Notes: generated by a model not told the origin, from the letters alone. DNA of 64,000 nucleotides from Halomonas alimentaria (GCF_009902005.1 NZ_WUTT01000001.1:1106872-1170871), one strand, 5' to 3'. Counted from the stretch's first letter, positions 1-8,974 are shown. Numbers and translations are program-made.

Positions 1-85
1 TACTCGGATTTACCGCCGTTTCTCTATCCCGCCGTCGCCTAAGAGTACTTCGTTTTCACGCCAGTCTGCGAAGAACCTTTCTTTT

Positions 86-1129
86 CTATATCACCGCTGC
101 ACTTGTCGCCGTCTGTCGGAGGCCGGCTGCCTCCGTGGTGTCGGCGATCAGGCCCGCGAGCAGGTCATCCAGCCCGGTGAGACGCTTGAGGCGCTGGAAA
201 CGTCGGGCCGCCTCGGCGTCTGCCTGGCGCATATGGTTGAGCCACTGCTTTACCAGGGAGGTGACGACGCGTTCGGGCAGAGCTCGGCGCTGGAGGGTGG
301 CGAATTCTTCGAGGATTGCTGCCCGCGCCGCCCAGGGGGTGGGCGGCAGCCGCTCGCCGGTATGCTGCCAGTGGCGGATGCGGGCTGCCAGCCAGGGGTC
401 GGCCAGGGCGCCTCGGCCAAGCATCACGTGTCGGCAGCCGGAGAGGGTGCGGGCCTTCCAGTAGTCCTCGAGGGTCCAGATGTCGCCGTTGGCGATCACC
501 GGGATGGTCAGGTCGCGTCGAATGCGGCCGATCCACTCCCAGTGGGCCGGTGGGCGGTAGCCCTCTTCCCGGGTGCGGCCATGCACCACCAGGTGGCGGG
601 CACCCCCTGCCTGGGCAGCGCGCCCGCAGGCCAGTGCCAGGCGTCGATCGGCGAAGCCCAGGCGGATCTTGGCGGTCACTGGAATATGCTGGCCCACTGT
701 CTCATGCACGGCAGCGACCACGGCATGCACGCGCCGCGGGTCGCGCAGCAGCGAGGCGCCGCCATCGTGGCGGTTGACCAGCTTGGCCGGGCAGCCGAAG
801 TTGAGGTCGACACCGGTGGCGCCTAGGCGCAGTGCCTGGGCGGCGTTGGCCGCCAGGGCCTCGGGATCGGAGCCGAGCAGCTGTAGCTGAACCGGTACGC
901 CGGCCGGAGTCGTCATGCGAGCGCCCTGGAGTTCGGGGCAGTGCTTATGGAAGACGCGCGGTGGCAGTCGGGCATCTACCACGCGGACGAACTCGGTGAC
1001 CGCCCAGTCGAAGCCCGGCTGCCGGGTCAGCAGGTCCCGGGTGTGGGCGTCGATAACGCCCTCCATAGGGGCCAGGCCGACCCTGCCCGGTACATCTTGT
1101 AGTAAATTAACAACGCCGACTTCCACCAC
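86..1129 (-). CDS. dusC: tRNA-dihydrouridine synthase, DusC type
   Basis: This is an FMN-dependent, NADPH-using enzyme that reduces a D-loop uridine of tRNA to dihydrouridine (position 16 in the DusC subfamily). The 347-residue product shows the LAPMEGV motif at residues 19-25, where the PMEGV form favours DusC over DusA or DusB. The catalytic cysteine is Cys113 in LNFGCPAK, followed by the GGASLL segment of the TIM barrel. Length fits the family. The start used is a GTG at 1129, with another GTG directly after it. The upstream Shine-Dalgarno is poor, so the true start could be a few codons further in. It is transcribed away from the oad genes across a gap of about 120 bp. Confidence 0.9.
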   Translation of the reverse strand: MVEVGVVNLLQDVPGRVGLAPMEGVIDAHTRDLLTRQPGFDWAVTEFVRVVDARLPPRVFHKHCPELQGARMTTPAGVPVQLQLLGSDPEALAANAAQALRLGATGVDLNFGCPAKLVNRHDGGASLLRDPRRVHAVVAAVHETVGQHIPVTAKIRLGFADRRLALACGRAAQAGGARHLVVHGRTREEGYRPPAHWEWIGRIRRDLTIPVIANGDIWTLEDYWKARTLSGCRHVMLGRGALADPWLAARIRHWQHTGERLPPTPWAARAAILEEFATLQRRALPERVVTSLVKQWLNHMRQADAEAARRFQRLKRLTGLDDLLAGLIADTTEAAGLRQTATSAAVI

Positions 1130-1248
1130 AGCACCATTGCAATCTGATCAGAGTGTGGCAGGTTATAGCATCGAAAATTTTGCGCAAGCCGCCATGTCTC
1201 GCACCGTTGAGGCGCATGGAGGTACATGTTCAACAGGAGAGGCGCGCG

Positions 1249-1497
1249 ATGCAGGACATGCAGCTGCTGGAAGAGGGACTCTCCCTCATGGCCCTTGGCA
1301 TGGGCTTCGTTTTTGTTTTTCTTACCTTGCTAGTCATCGTCACCACCCTGATGTCCAAGATCATCGGTCGCTTCTTCCCGGAGCCCGTGGCGCCTCCGGT
1401 GCCGGCACGCGGTCGTGGTGCCGCTCCCCAGGACGATGACGTCATGGTGGCCATCAGTGCCGCGGTGCATCACTATCGCCGCCGACACCGCCGCTGA
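1249..1497 (+). CDS. oadG: Oxaloacetate decarboxylase gamma subunit
   Basis: This is the small membrane-anchoring subunit of the sodium-pumping oxaloacetate decarboxylase. It joins the cytoplasmic alpha subunit to the membrane-embedded beta subunit. The product has 82 residues, with one hydrophobic helix at about residues 11-33, a proline-rich linker and a basic, His-containing tail, as in other OadG proteins. I chose the ATG at 1249 because AGGAGAG lies just upstream and the protein then begins directly before the membrane helix. An in-frame extension back to 1153 adds only unconvincing sequence. oadA follows after 50 bp and oadB after that, so this heads an oadGAB operon. Confidence 0.88.
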   Translation: MQDMQLLEEGLSLMALGMGFVFVFLTLLVIVTTLMSKIIGRFFPEPVAPPVPARGRGAAPQDDDVMVAISAAVHHYRRRHRR

Positions 1498-1547
1498 ACC
1501 CCGCCTGCCTCCCTTCTCCCTACATCCACTACCTCAAGGTCAAACCC

Positions 1548-3368
1548 ATGACTGACAACGCTCGCCCGCTGGGCATCACCGATGTGGTCCTGCGTGACGC
1601 CCACCAGTCGCTGTTCGCCACCCGCATGCGTCTCGACGACATGCTGCCCATCGCCGAGAAGCTCGACCGCGTCGGCTTCTGGTCTCTGGAGTCCTGGGGC
1701 GGGGCCACCTTCGACGCCTGTATCCGCTACCTCGGCGAGGATCCGTGGGAGCGGATACGGGCGTTGAAGGCCGCCATGCCCAACACCCCCCAGCAGATGC
1801 TGCTGCGTGGCCAGAATCTGCTGGGCTATCGCCACTACGCCGATGACGTGGTGGACAAGTTCGTCGAGCGGGCCAGGACCAACGGCGTCGACGTGTTCCG
1901 TGTCTTCGATGCCATGAACGACCCGCGCAACCTGGAGCGCGCCATCCAGGCGGTGCGCAAGGTCGAGGGTCATGCCCAGGGCACGCTCTCCTACACGGTG
2001 AGCCCGGTGCACACCCTGGACGGCTGGGTCGAACTCGGCAAGACCATCGCCGCCATGGGTGCCGATTCGCTCTGCATCAAGGACATGGCCGGCCTGCTCA
2101 AGCCCTACGACGCCTTTGAACTTGTCACCAAGCTCAAGAAGGCGGTGGATATCCCCATCCACATGCAGTGTCACGCCACCACCGGCATGTCCACCGCTAC
2201 CGCCCTCAAGGCCGCCGAGGCAGGCATCGATAACGTCGACACCGCCATCTCCTCGATGTCGATGACCTATGGCCACAGCCCCACCGAATCGGTGGTGGCG
2301 ATCCTCCAGGGCACCGAGCGCGACACCGGCCTCGACCTCGAGCTGCTCGAGGAGATCGCCGCCTACTTCCGCGAGGTGCGCAAGAAGTACGCCGCCTTCG
2401 AGGGCTCGCTGAAGGGCATCGACTCGCGCATCCTGATTGCCCAGGTGCCGGGCGGCATGCTCACCAACATGGAAGGCCAGCTCAAGGAGCAGGGCGCCGG
2501 CGACAAGCTCGACGACGTGCTTAAAGAAATTCCCAAGGTACGGGAAGATTTGGGCTTTATTCCGCTGGTCACCCCCACCTCCCAGATCGTCGGCACCCAG
2601 GCGGTGATGAACGTGATGATGGGGGAGCGCTACAAGTCGATCTCCAAGGAGGTCCAGGCGCTGCTCAAGGGCGAGTATGGTGCCGCCCCGGCGCCGTTCA
2701 ACAAGGAGCTGCAGGCGCGCGTGCTGGAGGGGGGCGAGCCGATTACCTGCCGCCCGGCCGACAACCTCAGCCCCGAGATGGACAAGCTGGCCGCCGAGCT
2801 CAAGGAGAAGGCCAAGGCCGACGGCATCCGCCTGGCCGAGGGCGAGCGCGAGATCGACGACGTGCTCACCTATGCGCTGTTCCCCCAGATCGGCCTGAAG
2901 TTCCTCAACAACCGCGACAACCCCGATGCCTTCGAGCCGGCGCCCCAGGTCTCCGAGGCCGGCGCCAGCCTGCCCGCGAAAGCAGAGGCCAAGGCACTCG
3001 CGACCCAGGGCGGAGCCCCGGCCGGCTCCGAGACCTATACCGTCAAGGTCAACGGCAAGCAGTATGTGGTCGAGGTCGCCGAGGGTGGCGAGATCGGCCA
3101 GGTCGCCGAGAAGGGCGAGGCCGCCAAGCCCGCCGAGAGCGCCCCCGCCGCCCCCAGCGGCGAGGCGATCACTGCGCCCCTGGCCGGTAACATCTTCAAG
3201 GTCAACGTGCGCGAGGGGGACAGCGTCGCCGAGGGGGATGTGGTGATCATCCTCGAGGCGATGAAGATGGAGACCGAGGTGCGTGCCGCATGCGCCGGTA
3301 CCGTCTCTTCCGTCAAGGTCGGCGAGGGCGACAGCGTCGCCGTCGGTGACGTGCTGATCGAGCTCTAA
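1548..3368 (+). CDS. oadA: Oxaloacetate decarboxylase alpha subunit (biotin carboxyltransferase)
   Basis: The alpha subunit transfers the carboxyl group of oxaloacetate to its own biotin, giving pyruvate. The carboxybiotin is then decarboxylated by the beta subunit with sodium export. The 606-residue protein has the N-terminal carboxyltransferase barrel ([10 protein letters not shown] near residue 11 and the metal-binding [10 protein letters not shown] further on), a PYC/OADA middle domain to about residue 450, an Ala/Pro-rich linker, and a C-terminal biotinyl domain. The biotin acceptor is Lys573 in EAMKMET. Length and domain order are standard. The gene lies between oadG and oadB, the latter starting 11 bp downstream. 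The linker could also suggest a pyruvate carboxylase B subunit, but oadG and oadB settle the assignment. Confidence 0.95.
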   Translation: MTDNARPLGITDVVLRDAHQSLFATRMRLDDMLPIAEKLDRVGFWSLESWGGATFDACIRYLGEDPWERIRALKAAMPNTPQQMLLRGQNLLGYRHYADDVVDKFVERARTNGVDVFRVFDAMNDPRNLERAIQAVRKVEGHAQGTLSYTVSPVHTLDGWVELGKTIAAMGADSLCIKDMAGLLKPYDAFELVTKLKKAVDIPIHMQCHATTGMSTATALKAAEAGIDNVDTAISSMSMTYGHSPTESVVAILQGTERDTGLDLELLEEIAAYFREVRKKYAAFEGSLKGIDSRILIAQVPGGMLTNMEGQLKEQGAGDKLDDVLKEIPKVREDLGFIPLVTPTSQIVGTQAVMNVMMGERYKSISKEVQALLKGEYGAAPAPFNKELQARVLEGGEPITCRPADNLSPEMDKLAAELKEKAKADGIRLAEGEREIDDVLTYALFPQIGLKFLNNRDNPDAFEPAPQVSEAGASLPAKAEAKALATQGGAPAGSETYTVKVNGKQYVVEVAEGGEIGQVAEKGEAAKPAESAPAAPSGEAITAPLAGNIFKVNVREGDSVAEGDVVIILEAMKMETEVRAACAGTVSSVKVGEGDSVAVGDVLIEL

Positions 3369-3378
3369 GGGCCCCGAC

Positions 3379-4701
3379 ATGGAGAAACTACTGACACTCT
3401 GGTACGGCTCGGGGGTCTACAACCTGACGCCGGGTCAGGCCGTGATGATCCTGGTCGGCATGCTGCTGCTCTACCTGGCCATCGCCAAGAAGTTCGAGCC
3501 GCTGCTGCTGGTGCCCATCGGCTTCGGCGGCATCCTGGCCAACATTCCCGAGGCGGGCCTGGCGCTGTCGGCGCTGGACCAGGCCATCGAGGTGGCCAAG
3601 CCAGCGGTGCTGCAGCAGCTCGCGACGGCGCTGGGCGTGACCCTCGACCCCCTGGCCAACGCCGAGGCGTGGCGCGAGTCGCTCAAGGGCGTGGCCCACG
3701 ACGGGGCCGCGCCGGATGCGCTGCGCGCCGCGCGCGACATCGCGGTGGGCGTCGGTTATGGCGACGGCATGCTCTACAGCTTCTACAAGGTTGCCATCGC
3801 CTCCGGCATCGCCCCGCTGATCATCTTCATGGGCGTGGGTGCGATGACTGACTTCGGCCCGCTGCTGGCCAATCCGCGCACCCTGTTCCTGGGTGCGGCG
3901 GCCCAGTTCGGCATCTTCGCCACCCTGTTCGGCGCGGTGGGCCTCTCGTCGCTGGGCGTGATGGACTTCTCGCTCAACCAGGCCGCTGCCATCGGCATCA
4001 TCGGCGGCGCCGACGGCCCCACCTCGATCTACGTGTCGAGCGTGCTGGCTCCCGAACTGCTGGGTGCGATCGCCGTGGCCGCCTACGCCTACATGGCCCT
4101 GGTGCCGCTGATCCAGCCGCCGATCATGAAGCTGCTGACCTCGAAGCGGGAGCGCGAGATCACCATGACCCAGCTGCGGCCGGTGTCGAAGCGCGAGAAG
4201 ATCGCCTTCCCCATCGCCATCCTGCTGCTGGTGGCCTTCTTCCTGCCCGATGCGGCACCGCTGCTGGGGATGTTCTGCTTCGGCAACCTGATGCGCGAGT
4301 GCGGGGTGGTGGAGCGCCTCTCCGATACCGCCCAGAACGCCCTGATCAACATCGTCACCATCATCCTGGGCCTCTCGGTGGGCTCCAAGCTGATGGCCGA
4401 GAGCTTCCTGGCCGTGGAGACCCTGGGCATCCTGGCGCTGGGCATCGTGGCCTTCGGCATCGGCACCGCCGCGGGGGTGCTGATGGCCAAGCTGATGAAT
4501 GCGGTGAGCCGCATTCCGATCAATCCGCTGATCGGCTCGGCGGGCGTCTCGGCGGTGCCCATGGCGGCCCGGGTCTCCAACAAGGTGGGCCTGGAGGCCA
4601 ACCCGCACAACTTCCTGCTGATGCACGCCATGGGGCCCAACGTGGCCGGGGTGATCGGCTCGGCGGTGGCCGCGGGGGTGATGATCAAGTACCTGGGCTG
4701 A
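3379..4701 (+). CDS. oadB: Oxaloacetate decarboxylase beta subunit (sodium pump)
   Basis: This integral inner-membrane subunit decarboxylates carboxybiotin and couples the reaction to sodium export. The 440-residue protein is strongly hydrophobic. It carries the conserved [13 protein letters not shown] segment containing the family's functional aspartate, and a C-terminal half rich in conserved Asn, Gly and Ser (for example [18 protein letters not shown]). The start is 11 bp after oadA, so the two are co-transcribed. A strong terminator follows at 4725. A sodium-exporting decarboxylase fits a salt-adapted bacterium, though that link is inference. Confidence 0.95.
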   Translation: MEKLLTLWYGSGVYNLTPGQAVMILVGMLLLYLAIAKKFEPLLLVPIGFGGILANIPEAGLALSALDQAIEVAKPAVLQQLATALGVTLDPLANAEAWRESLKGVAHDGAAPDALRAARDIAVGVGYGDGMLYSFYKVAIASGIAPLIIFMGVGAMTDFGPLLANPRTLFLGAAAQFGIFATLFGAVGLSSLGVMDFSLNQAAAIGIIGGADGPTSIYVSSVLAPELLGAIAVAAYAYMALVPLIQPPIMKLLTSKREREITMTQLRPVSKREKIAFPIAILLLVAFFLPDAAPLLGMFCFGNLMRECGVVERLSDTAQNALINIVTIILGLSVGSKLMAESFLAVETLGILALGIVAFGIGTAAGVLMAKLMNAVSRIPINPLIGSAGVSAVPMAARVSNKVGLEANPHNFLLMHAMGPNVAGVIGSAVAAGVMIKYLG

Positions 4702-4724
4702 TCGCCACAGGATGCCAGCCACTG

Positions 4725-4756
4725 CGAAAGGCGCCCTCGGGCGCCTTTCGTCTTTT
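4725..4756 (+). terminator. Intrinsic terminator of oadGAB
   Basis: An 11-bp stem (CGAAAGGCGCC at 4725-4735 with its complement at 4740-4750) around a 4-nt loop is followed by TCTTTT. It ends the oad operon. The convergent yigZ gene ends 24 bp beyond, so it may also serve the other strand. Confidence 0.9.
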
Positions 4757-4780
4757 CCGGGTGGTAACAGGGGGGAGGGG

Positions 4781-5398
4781 TCAGGCCTCGAGGAGCTCGA
4801 GGTGACCGCGCAGCCGCGAAGCCAGCGGGCTCAGCTCGACCTCGACGTCGCGGGGCCAGCCGACGGTGAGGCGCACGCCCTGGGCGTCGTAGTCGGCCGC
4901 CTCGACGGGGATCTCGCGCTCGGCGAGCCAGGCCCGGGCCTCGGCCTCACCCGCGAAGTCGACCCGTAACTGCAGCGGGCTACGCTCGATGATCTCGCGT
5001 CTCGGCAAGGTCTCCAGTGCCTGGGACACGGCCTGGCTGTAGGCGCGGGCCAGGCCGCCGGTGCCCAGCTTGGTGCCGCCGAAGTAACGTGTGACCACGC
5101 AACCCACCTGGCCCAGGCCCGAGCCCTCCAGCACCTGAAACATGGGGCGGCCGGCGGTTCCGCCGGGCTCGCCGTCGTCGGAGAAGCCGATGGCGGACTG
5201 CTCGCCGGGCGGTCCGGCTATAAAGGCGCTGCAGTGGTGGCTGGCACCGGGGTGGCGCTCGCGGGCGGCCGACAGCAGTGTCTCGAAGGCGGCCACGTCT
5301 GGGGCATGGCAGAGCCAGGCGATAAAGCGGCTGCGTTCGACGTCGGTCTCGGTTTCCCGCCACTCTCCCGGCGGCAGGTCGGGTATCGGGTAGCGCAT
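4781..5398 (-). CDS. yigZ: IMPACT/YigZ family protein
   Basis: This is a 205-residue member of the UPF0029/IMPACT family, whose bacterial members are linked to translation or ribosome-associated stress and lack a firmly assigned reaction. The N-terminal Impact domain shows DDGEPGGTAG and the typical RYFGGTKLGTGGLARAY stretch. The C-terminal DUF1949-like half spans roughly residues 140-200. The ATG at 5398 shares its A with the TGA stop of the upstream S24-peptidase gene, so the pair is translationally coupled and probably under the same SOS-type promoter. That coupling is visible in the sequence. What it means for function is unknown. Confidence 0.9.
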   Translation of the reverse strand: MRYPIPDLPPGEWRETETDVERSRFIAWLCHAPDVAAFETLLSAARERHPGASHHCSAFIAGPPGEQSAIGFSDDGEPGGTAGRPMFQVLEGSGLGQVGCVVTRYFGGTKLGTGGLARAYSQAVSQALETLPRREIIERSPLQLRVDFAGEAEARAWLAEREIPVEAADYDAQGVRLTVGWPRDVEVELSPLASRLRGHLELLEA

Positions 5399-5880
5399 CA
5401 GGCGGCCAGTTCGCCCTGGCGCACCACGCCCATCACCATGCCCAACACCTGGATATCGCTGTTCTTGAGGAAGATGGGGGCCATCTGCTGGTTGGCGGGC
5501 TGCAGGCGTACGCCGGACTTCTCGATATAGAGCTTCTTCAGGGTGACCTCCCGGTTGTTGATCATGACCACCGCGGTCTCGCCGTTCTCGGCGCTCTCGC
5601 ACTGTTCGATGATGATCACATCCCCATCGAAGATGTTGCAATCGATCATCGAGTCACCGCGCACGCGCAGGGCGTAGGTGTTGCGCCGCACCATGCGCCG
5701 GGGGACGCGGATATGGCTCACGCTGGGGCAGGCCTCGATGGGCATGCCCGCCGAAACGTTGCCCAGCAGCGGGACCTCGACCATCTCCTGCGCATCGCCG
5801 GGCATGGGGCAGGGCGTCCAGGCCTCGGCCAGGCGCTGGTTGGGGCGGCGGATCAGGAACTGCGTGGTGACCTCGGGCAT
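5398..5880 (-). CDS. LexA/UmuD-like S24 peptidase without a DNA-binding domain
   Basis: This is a 160-residue self-cleaving S24-family protein. The cleavage dipeptide Ala44-Gly45 lies in NVSAGMPIEA, the catalytic Ser77 in RGDSMID, and the catalytic Lys115 in EVTLKKL, all in the LexA/UmuD arrangement. Only 44 residues precede the cleavage site and they contain no winged helix. This matches UmuD in architecture rather than the roughly 200-residue LexA, although the C-terminal part reads like LexA. The ATG at 5880 has AGGAG seven bases upstream. Extending to 5973 adds no HTH. A CTGT-N8-ACAG SOS box overlaps the leader. No umuC follows; yigZ does. It may be a UmuD-type polymerase accessory, a LexA modulator, or an orphan. 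S24 membership is certain, function is not. Confidence 0.85.
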   Translation of the reverse strand: MPEVTTQFLIRRPNQRLAEAWTPCPMPGDAQEMVEVPLLGNVSAGMPIEACPSVSHIRVPRRMVRRNTYALRVRGDSMIDCNIFDGDVIIIEQCESAENGETAVVMINNREVTLKKLYIEKSGVRLQPANQQMAPIFLKNSDIQVLGMVMGVVRQGELAA

Positions 5881-5890
5881 GCTGCATCTC

Positions 5891-5906
5891 CTGTTGAAAC
5901 ATACAG
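5891..5906 (-). promoter_or_regulatory. SOS (LexA) box
   Basis: CTGT-TGAAACAT-ACAG on the + strand is a full match to the gammaproteobacterial LexA core CTGT-N8-ACAG. It sits between the -10 hexamer and the ribosome-binding site of the S24-peptidase gene, so bound LexA would block transcription start. It overlaps the first bases of the Shine-Dalgarno. Confidence 0.75.
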
Positions 5907-5915
5907 TGTCTGGTG

Positions 5916-5943
5916 AGCATAGCAGGGCGCCCGAATCTGGCAA
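5916..5943 (-). promoter_or_regulatory. Sigma70-type promoter of the S24 peptidase-yigZ pair
   Basis: Read on the minus strand, TTGCCA (5943-5938) is followed 16 bp later by TATGCT (5921-5916). Transcription would begin within or next to the SOS box, which is the classical geometry for LexA repression. Confidence 0.55.
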
Positions 5944-5964
5944 GGCGACCAATCGACGATGCGC

Positions 5965-5978
5965 TTGATGCATGTCAA
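5965..5978. promoter_or_regulatory. FNR/Anr-like box upstream of ccm
   Basis: TTGAT-GCAT-GTCAA differs at one position from the FNR/Anr consensus TTGAT-N4-ATCAA. It lies about 90 bp before the ccmA start and about 30 bp before an extended -10 candidate (TGGTAGAAA at 6008-6016). Oxygen-responsive control of cytochrome c maturation is known in other gammaproteobacteria, so the placement makes sense, but no binding is shown. Confidence 0.45.
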
Positions 5979-6068
5979 CCGCGACCTGCTGACGCGGCAG
6001 GCGTCTCTGGTAGAAAAAGCCCTTTCCGTGTAGAGTCTCGAGCCAAATTACCCACGCCGGAGAGTGTC

Positions 6069-6713
6069 TTGACCCTGCGCCTGCAAGCCAGAGGCCTGGC
6101 CTGTGAACGGGATGATCGGTGGCTGTTCGAGGATCTCGACCTGGATATCCGCGGCGGTGAGATCGTGCGCGTCGAAGGCCCCAACGGCAGTGGCAAGACC
6201 ACCCTGCTCAAGATCCTTTCCGGCCAGCTCGCCGACTACCATGGCGAACTGTTCTGGAACGAACGGCCCATGCGCCAGGCGCGCCAGTCCTTCCTCGAGA
6301 ACCTGCTCTATCTGGGCCATGCCCCGGGGGTCAAGGCGGCGCTGACACCGCTGGAGAACCTCGCCTGGTACCAGGCGCTGGCCGGTGAAGCCGTCCATGA
6401 GGCCCCGCGCCTGGCAGCGCTGGAGTCGGTGGGGCTGGCGGGCTTCGAGGACGTGCCGGCCGGACAGCTCTCGGCCGGCCAGCAGCGTCGGGTGGCGCTG
6501 GCCCGCCTGGAGCTCACGCCGCGTCCGTTGTGGGTGCTGGACGAACCCTTTACCGCCATCGACCGCCATGGGGTCGCGGCGCTGGAGGAGCGTCTTGTGG
6601 TCCACGCCCGTTCGGGGGGCTGTGTGCTGGTGACCACTCACCATGAACTCAAGGCGTCGGAAGAGCTGCGGCATGTCCGTCTCGGCCGGGGAGGGCAAGA
6701 TGCCGAGCGCTGA
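6069..6713 (+). CDS. ccmA: Heme exporter ATP-binding protein CcmA
   Basis: This is the ABC ATPase of the CcmAB(CD) complex, which uses ATP to release holo-CcmE during cytochrome c maturation. The 214-residue protein has Walker A (GPNGSGKTT), the ABC signature (LSAGQQRR) and Walker B (LWVLDEPF), and ends soon after the switch histidine region. I start it at the TTG at 6069 because GGAGAG lies just upstream and the family begins at this point. An upstream in-frame ATG at 5913 would add 52 residues that resemble nothing and overlap the promoter region. It is the first gene of a complete ccmABCDEFGHI operon. Confidence 0.93.
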   Translation: MTLRLQARGLACERDDRWLFEDLDLDIRGGEIVRVEGPNGSGKTTLLKILSGQLADYHGELFWNERPMRQARQSFLENLLYLGHAPGVKAALTPLENLAWYQALAGEAVHEAPRLAALESVGLAGFEDVPAGQLSAGQQRRVALARLELTPRPLWVLDEPFTAIDRHGVAALEERLVVHARSGGCVLVTTHHELKASEELRHVRLGRGGQDAER

Positions 6714-7461
6714 TACTCGCATGAACGGCAGCGACAGCAAGCGCGATAACGGCGACCGTCAGGTCACTGCAGGGGAACCCCGCGGCGGCCTGACGGTCGC
6801 AGTCTGGGCGACGCTCAAGCGCGACCTGACCCTGCTGATGCGTCGACGCAGCGAGGTGCTCAATCCGCTGGTGTTCTTCGCCCTGGTGATCACCCTGTTC
6901 CCGATCGGCATCTCGCCGGACCCGGAACTGCTGGCCACCATCGCCCCCGGGCTGCTGTGGGTGGCGGCGCTGCTGGCGGCGCTGCTCTCCCTGGACAGCC
7001 TGTTTCGCGGCGACTACGAGGACGGCTCCCTGGAGCAGCTGCTGCTGACGCCACAGCCGCTGCCCATGCTGGGGCTGGCCAAGGTGGCGGTTCATTGGCT
7101 GCTGACCGGACTGCCGCTGGCGCTGATGGCCCCGGTATTGGGCATCATGCTGGCGCTGCCGGCGGGCAGCTACCTGATACTGGCCTTCTCCCTGGCCCTG
7201 GGCACCGCCAGCCTGAGCCTGATCGGTGCCATCGGCGCGGCGCTCACCGTGGGGCTGTCACGCGGCGGGGTGCTGCTGTCACTGCTGGTACTGCCGCTCT
7301 ATATCCCGGTGCTGATCTTCGGCGCCGGTGCCGTTCAGGCGGCGATCATGGGCGATGGCGCCGCCGCACATCTGGCGATTCTGGGGGCCCTGTTGGCCCT
7401 GTCACTGATGCTGGCCCCCTGGGCGATCGCGGCGTCGCTGCGCATCAGTATCAACGGTTGA
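6700..7461 (+). CDS. ccmB: Heme exporter membrane protein CcmB
   Basis: This is the membrane partner of CcmA in the inner membrane. The 253-residue product has a short polar N-terminus, then six hydrophobic segments beginning near residue 40 and the conserved acidic DYEDGSLEQLLL stretch typical of CcmB. The ATG at 6700 is preceded by GGAGGG and overlaps the end of ccmA by 14 bp. An in-frame ATG at 6721 is a possible shorter start. ccmC follows after 14 bp. Confidence 0.93.
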   Translation: MPSADTRMNGSDSKRDNGDRQVTAGEPRGGLTVAVWATLKRDLTLLMRRRSEVLNPLVFFALVITLFPIGISPDPELLATIAPGLLWVAALLAALLSLDSLFRGDYEDGSLEQLLLTPQPLPMLGLAKVAVHWLLTGLPLALMAPVLGIMLALPAGSYLILAFSLALGTASLSLIGAIGAALTVGLSRGGVLLSLLVLPLYIPVLIFGAGAVQAAIMGDGAAAHLAILGALLALSLMLAPWAIAASLRISING

Positions 7462-7475
7462 GAGGTGGAAAAGGC

Positions 7476-8216
7476 ATGTGGGCCTTCATTAACAAGTTGC
7501 GTTCCCCCAAGTGGTTCTACGCCATCAGCGAACGGCTGCTGCCGTGGTTCTGGGTGGCCGCGGCTGCGCTGATCCTGGTGGGCAGCGTCTGGGGGCTGGC
7601 CTTCGCGCCGGCGGACTATCAGCAGGGCAACAGCTTCCGCATCATCTACGTGCACGTGCCGGCGGCCTTCCTGGCCCAGTCGATCTTCGTCAGCATGGCG
7701 GTGTGTGGCCTGGTCTACATGGTGTGGAAGATCAAGGTGGCCGACATGGTCGCGGCGATGATGGCGCCACTGGGGGCCGCCATGACATTCATCTCGCTGT
7801 TCTCCGGGGCGGTGTGGGGCGTGCCTACCTGGGGCACCTGGTGGATGTGGGATGCGCGGCTGACCTCGATGCTGATCCTGTTTTTCCTCTACCTGGGAGT
7901 GATCGCCCTGCGCGGCGCCTTCGCCAGCCGCGACAGCGCTTCTCGGGCCGCCTCCGTGCTGGCCATGGTGGGGGTGATCAATATCCCCATCATCAAGTAC
8001 TCGGTGGACTGGTGGTACACCCTGCACCAGCCCGCCACCTTTACTGTTACCGGGCGTGTCGGCATGCCCATGGAGATGTGGGTCCCGCTGCTGATCATGG
8101 TGCTGGGGTTCTACAGCTTCTTCATCGCGGTGACCCTGATGCGCACGCGCAGCGAGATCCTGCGCCGCGAATCCAACAAGCGTTGGGTGCGTGACCTGGC
8201 CGGAGGAGAGCGCTGA
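7476..8216 (+). CDS. ccmC: Heme transporter CcmC
   Basis: CcmC presents heme to CcmE on the periplasmic side and is needed for the covalent heme-CcmE bond. The 246-residue protein has six membrane segments and the tryptophan-rich WWD signature WGTWWMWDARLTS, with flanking conserved histidines (YVHVPAA and YTLHQPA) as axial heme ligands. The ATG at 7476 sits after GAGGTGGAAAAGG. Its TGA overlaps the ATG of ccmD, indicating coupled translation. Confidence 0.95.
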   Translation: MWAFINKLRSPKWFYAISERLLPWFWVAAAALILVGSVWGLAFAPADYQQGNSFRIIYVHVPAAFLAQSIFVSMAVCGLVYMVWKIKVADMVAAMMAPLGAAMTFISLFSGAVWGVPTWGTWWMWDARLTSMLILFFLYLGVIALRGAFASRDSASRAASVLAMVGVINIPIIKYSVDWWYTLHQPATFTVTGRVGMPMEMWVPLLIMVLGFYSFFIAVTLMRTRSEILRRESNKRWVRDLAGGER

Positions 8217-8455
8217 TGGCCTTCGAATCCTTCAACGAATTCATCGCCATGGGGGGGCATGCCCCCTATGTCTGGGCGGCCTGGGCGGCGACCGCCGCGC
8301 TGCTCGTCGCCATCGTCCTCCACGCCCGCGCCGAGCGCCGCCAGCTGCTGCGCAGCCTGCAGCGTCGCGTCCGTCGCGAGCAGCGCCTGGGAGTCGATCA
8401 GGACGAGGCAGCGAAAGTTTCACATCAATCGGGTGGTAATCGTCATGACACTTAG
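8216..8455 (+). CDS. ccmD: Heme exporter small subunit CcmD
   Basis: This is a 79-residue single-pass membrane protein that stabilises the CcmABC-CcmE complex. It has the usual GGHAPYVWAAW segment entering one helix at about residues 15-37, then a very basic cytoplasmic tail rich in Arg. It starts on the last base of the ccmC stop codon, and its own end overlaps ccmE by 11 bp. Assignment rests on motif, size and position between ccmC and ccmE. Confidence 0.9.
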   Translation: MAFESFNEFIAMGGHAPYVWAAWAATAALLVAIVLHARAERRQLLRSLQRRVRREQRLGVDQDEAAKVSHQSGGNRHDT

Positions 8456-8960
8456 CCTGACACCGAAGCGCAAGCAGAGGCTCTTCGTGATCCTGGGGCT
8501 CGTCGCCCTGGCCGCGATCGCCGTGGGCCTGACCCTCTACGCCCTGCGCAGTAACATCAACCTGTTCTTCAGCCCGGTACAGATCGCCGCCGGGGATGCC
8601 CCCTTCGAACGCCAGATCCGTGCCGGAGGCATGGTCAAGGAGGGCACCGTGGCCCGTGATCCGGAGAGCCTCGATGTGGCCTTCGTGGTCACCGACTATG
8701 TCGATGATCTCGAGGTGCGCTACAGCGGCATCCTGCCCGACCTGTTCCGCGAGGGGCAGGGCGTGGTGGTGGTCGGCGAACTGCAGTCCGAGGGCTGGCT
8801 GCGTGCCGACCAGGTGCTGGCTCGCCACGACGAGAACTACATGCCCCCCGAGGTGGCCCAGGCCCTGGAAGACGCCGGCTACTCGCCGGAGGACTATCAG
8901 GCCAAGGCCGCCGAGGTGGGTGAGCGGATGGAAGCCCAGCAGCAAGGCGCCAGCCAGTAA
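8445..8960 (+). CDS. ccmE: Cytochrome c heme chaperone CcmE
   Basis: This is the periplasmic heme chaperone that binds heme covalently through a histidine and hands it to CcmF/CcmH. The 171-residue protein has a basic N-terminus, one membrane anchor at about residues 12-34, the OB-fold domain, and the heme-binding His128 in LARHDENYMPPEV, which matches the conserved His of the E. coli protein. The ATG at 8445 lies inside the end of ccmD. Confidence 0.95.
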   Translation: MTLSLTPKRKQRLFVILGLVALAAIAVGLTLYALRSNINLFFSPVQIAAGDAPFERQIRAGGMVKEGTVARDPESLDVAFVVTDYVDDLEVRYSGILPDLFREGQGVVVVGELQSEGWLRADQVLARHDENYMPPEVAQALEDAGYSPEDYQAKAAEVGERMEAQQQGASQ

Positions 8961-8974
8961 CGAGCGGAGAACCC

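Noticed and set aside
1..42. Thirteen codons ending in TAA on the + strand as the tail of an upstream gene
   Set aside because: Too short and without recognisable sequence. It could be chance.
1473..3380. 635-codon open frame opposite oadA
   Set aside because: Shadow of oadA; composition is low-complexity Gly/Leu/Asp/His.
5881..5973. N-terminal extension of the S24 peptidase that might restore a DNA-binding domain
   Set aside because: The extra 31 residues contain no helix-turn-helix and the segment holds the promoter, the SOS box and the ribosome-binding site.
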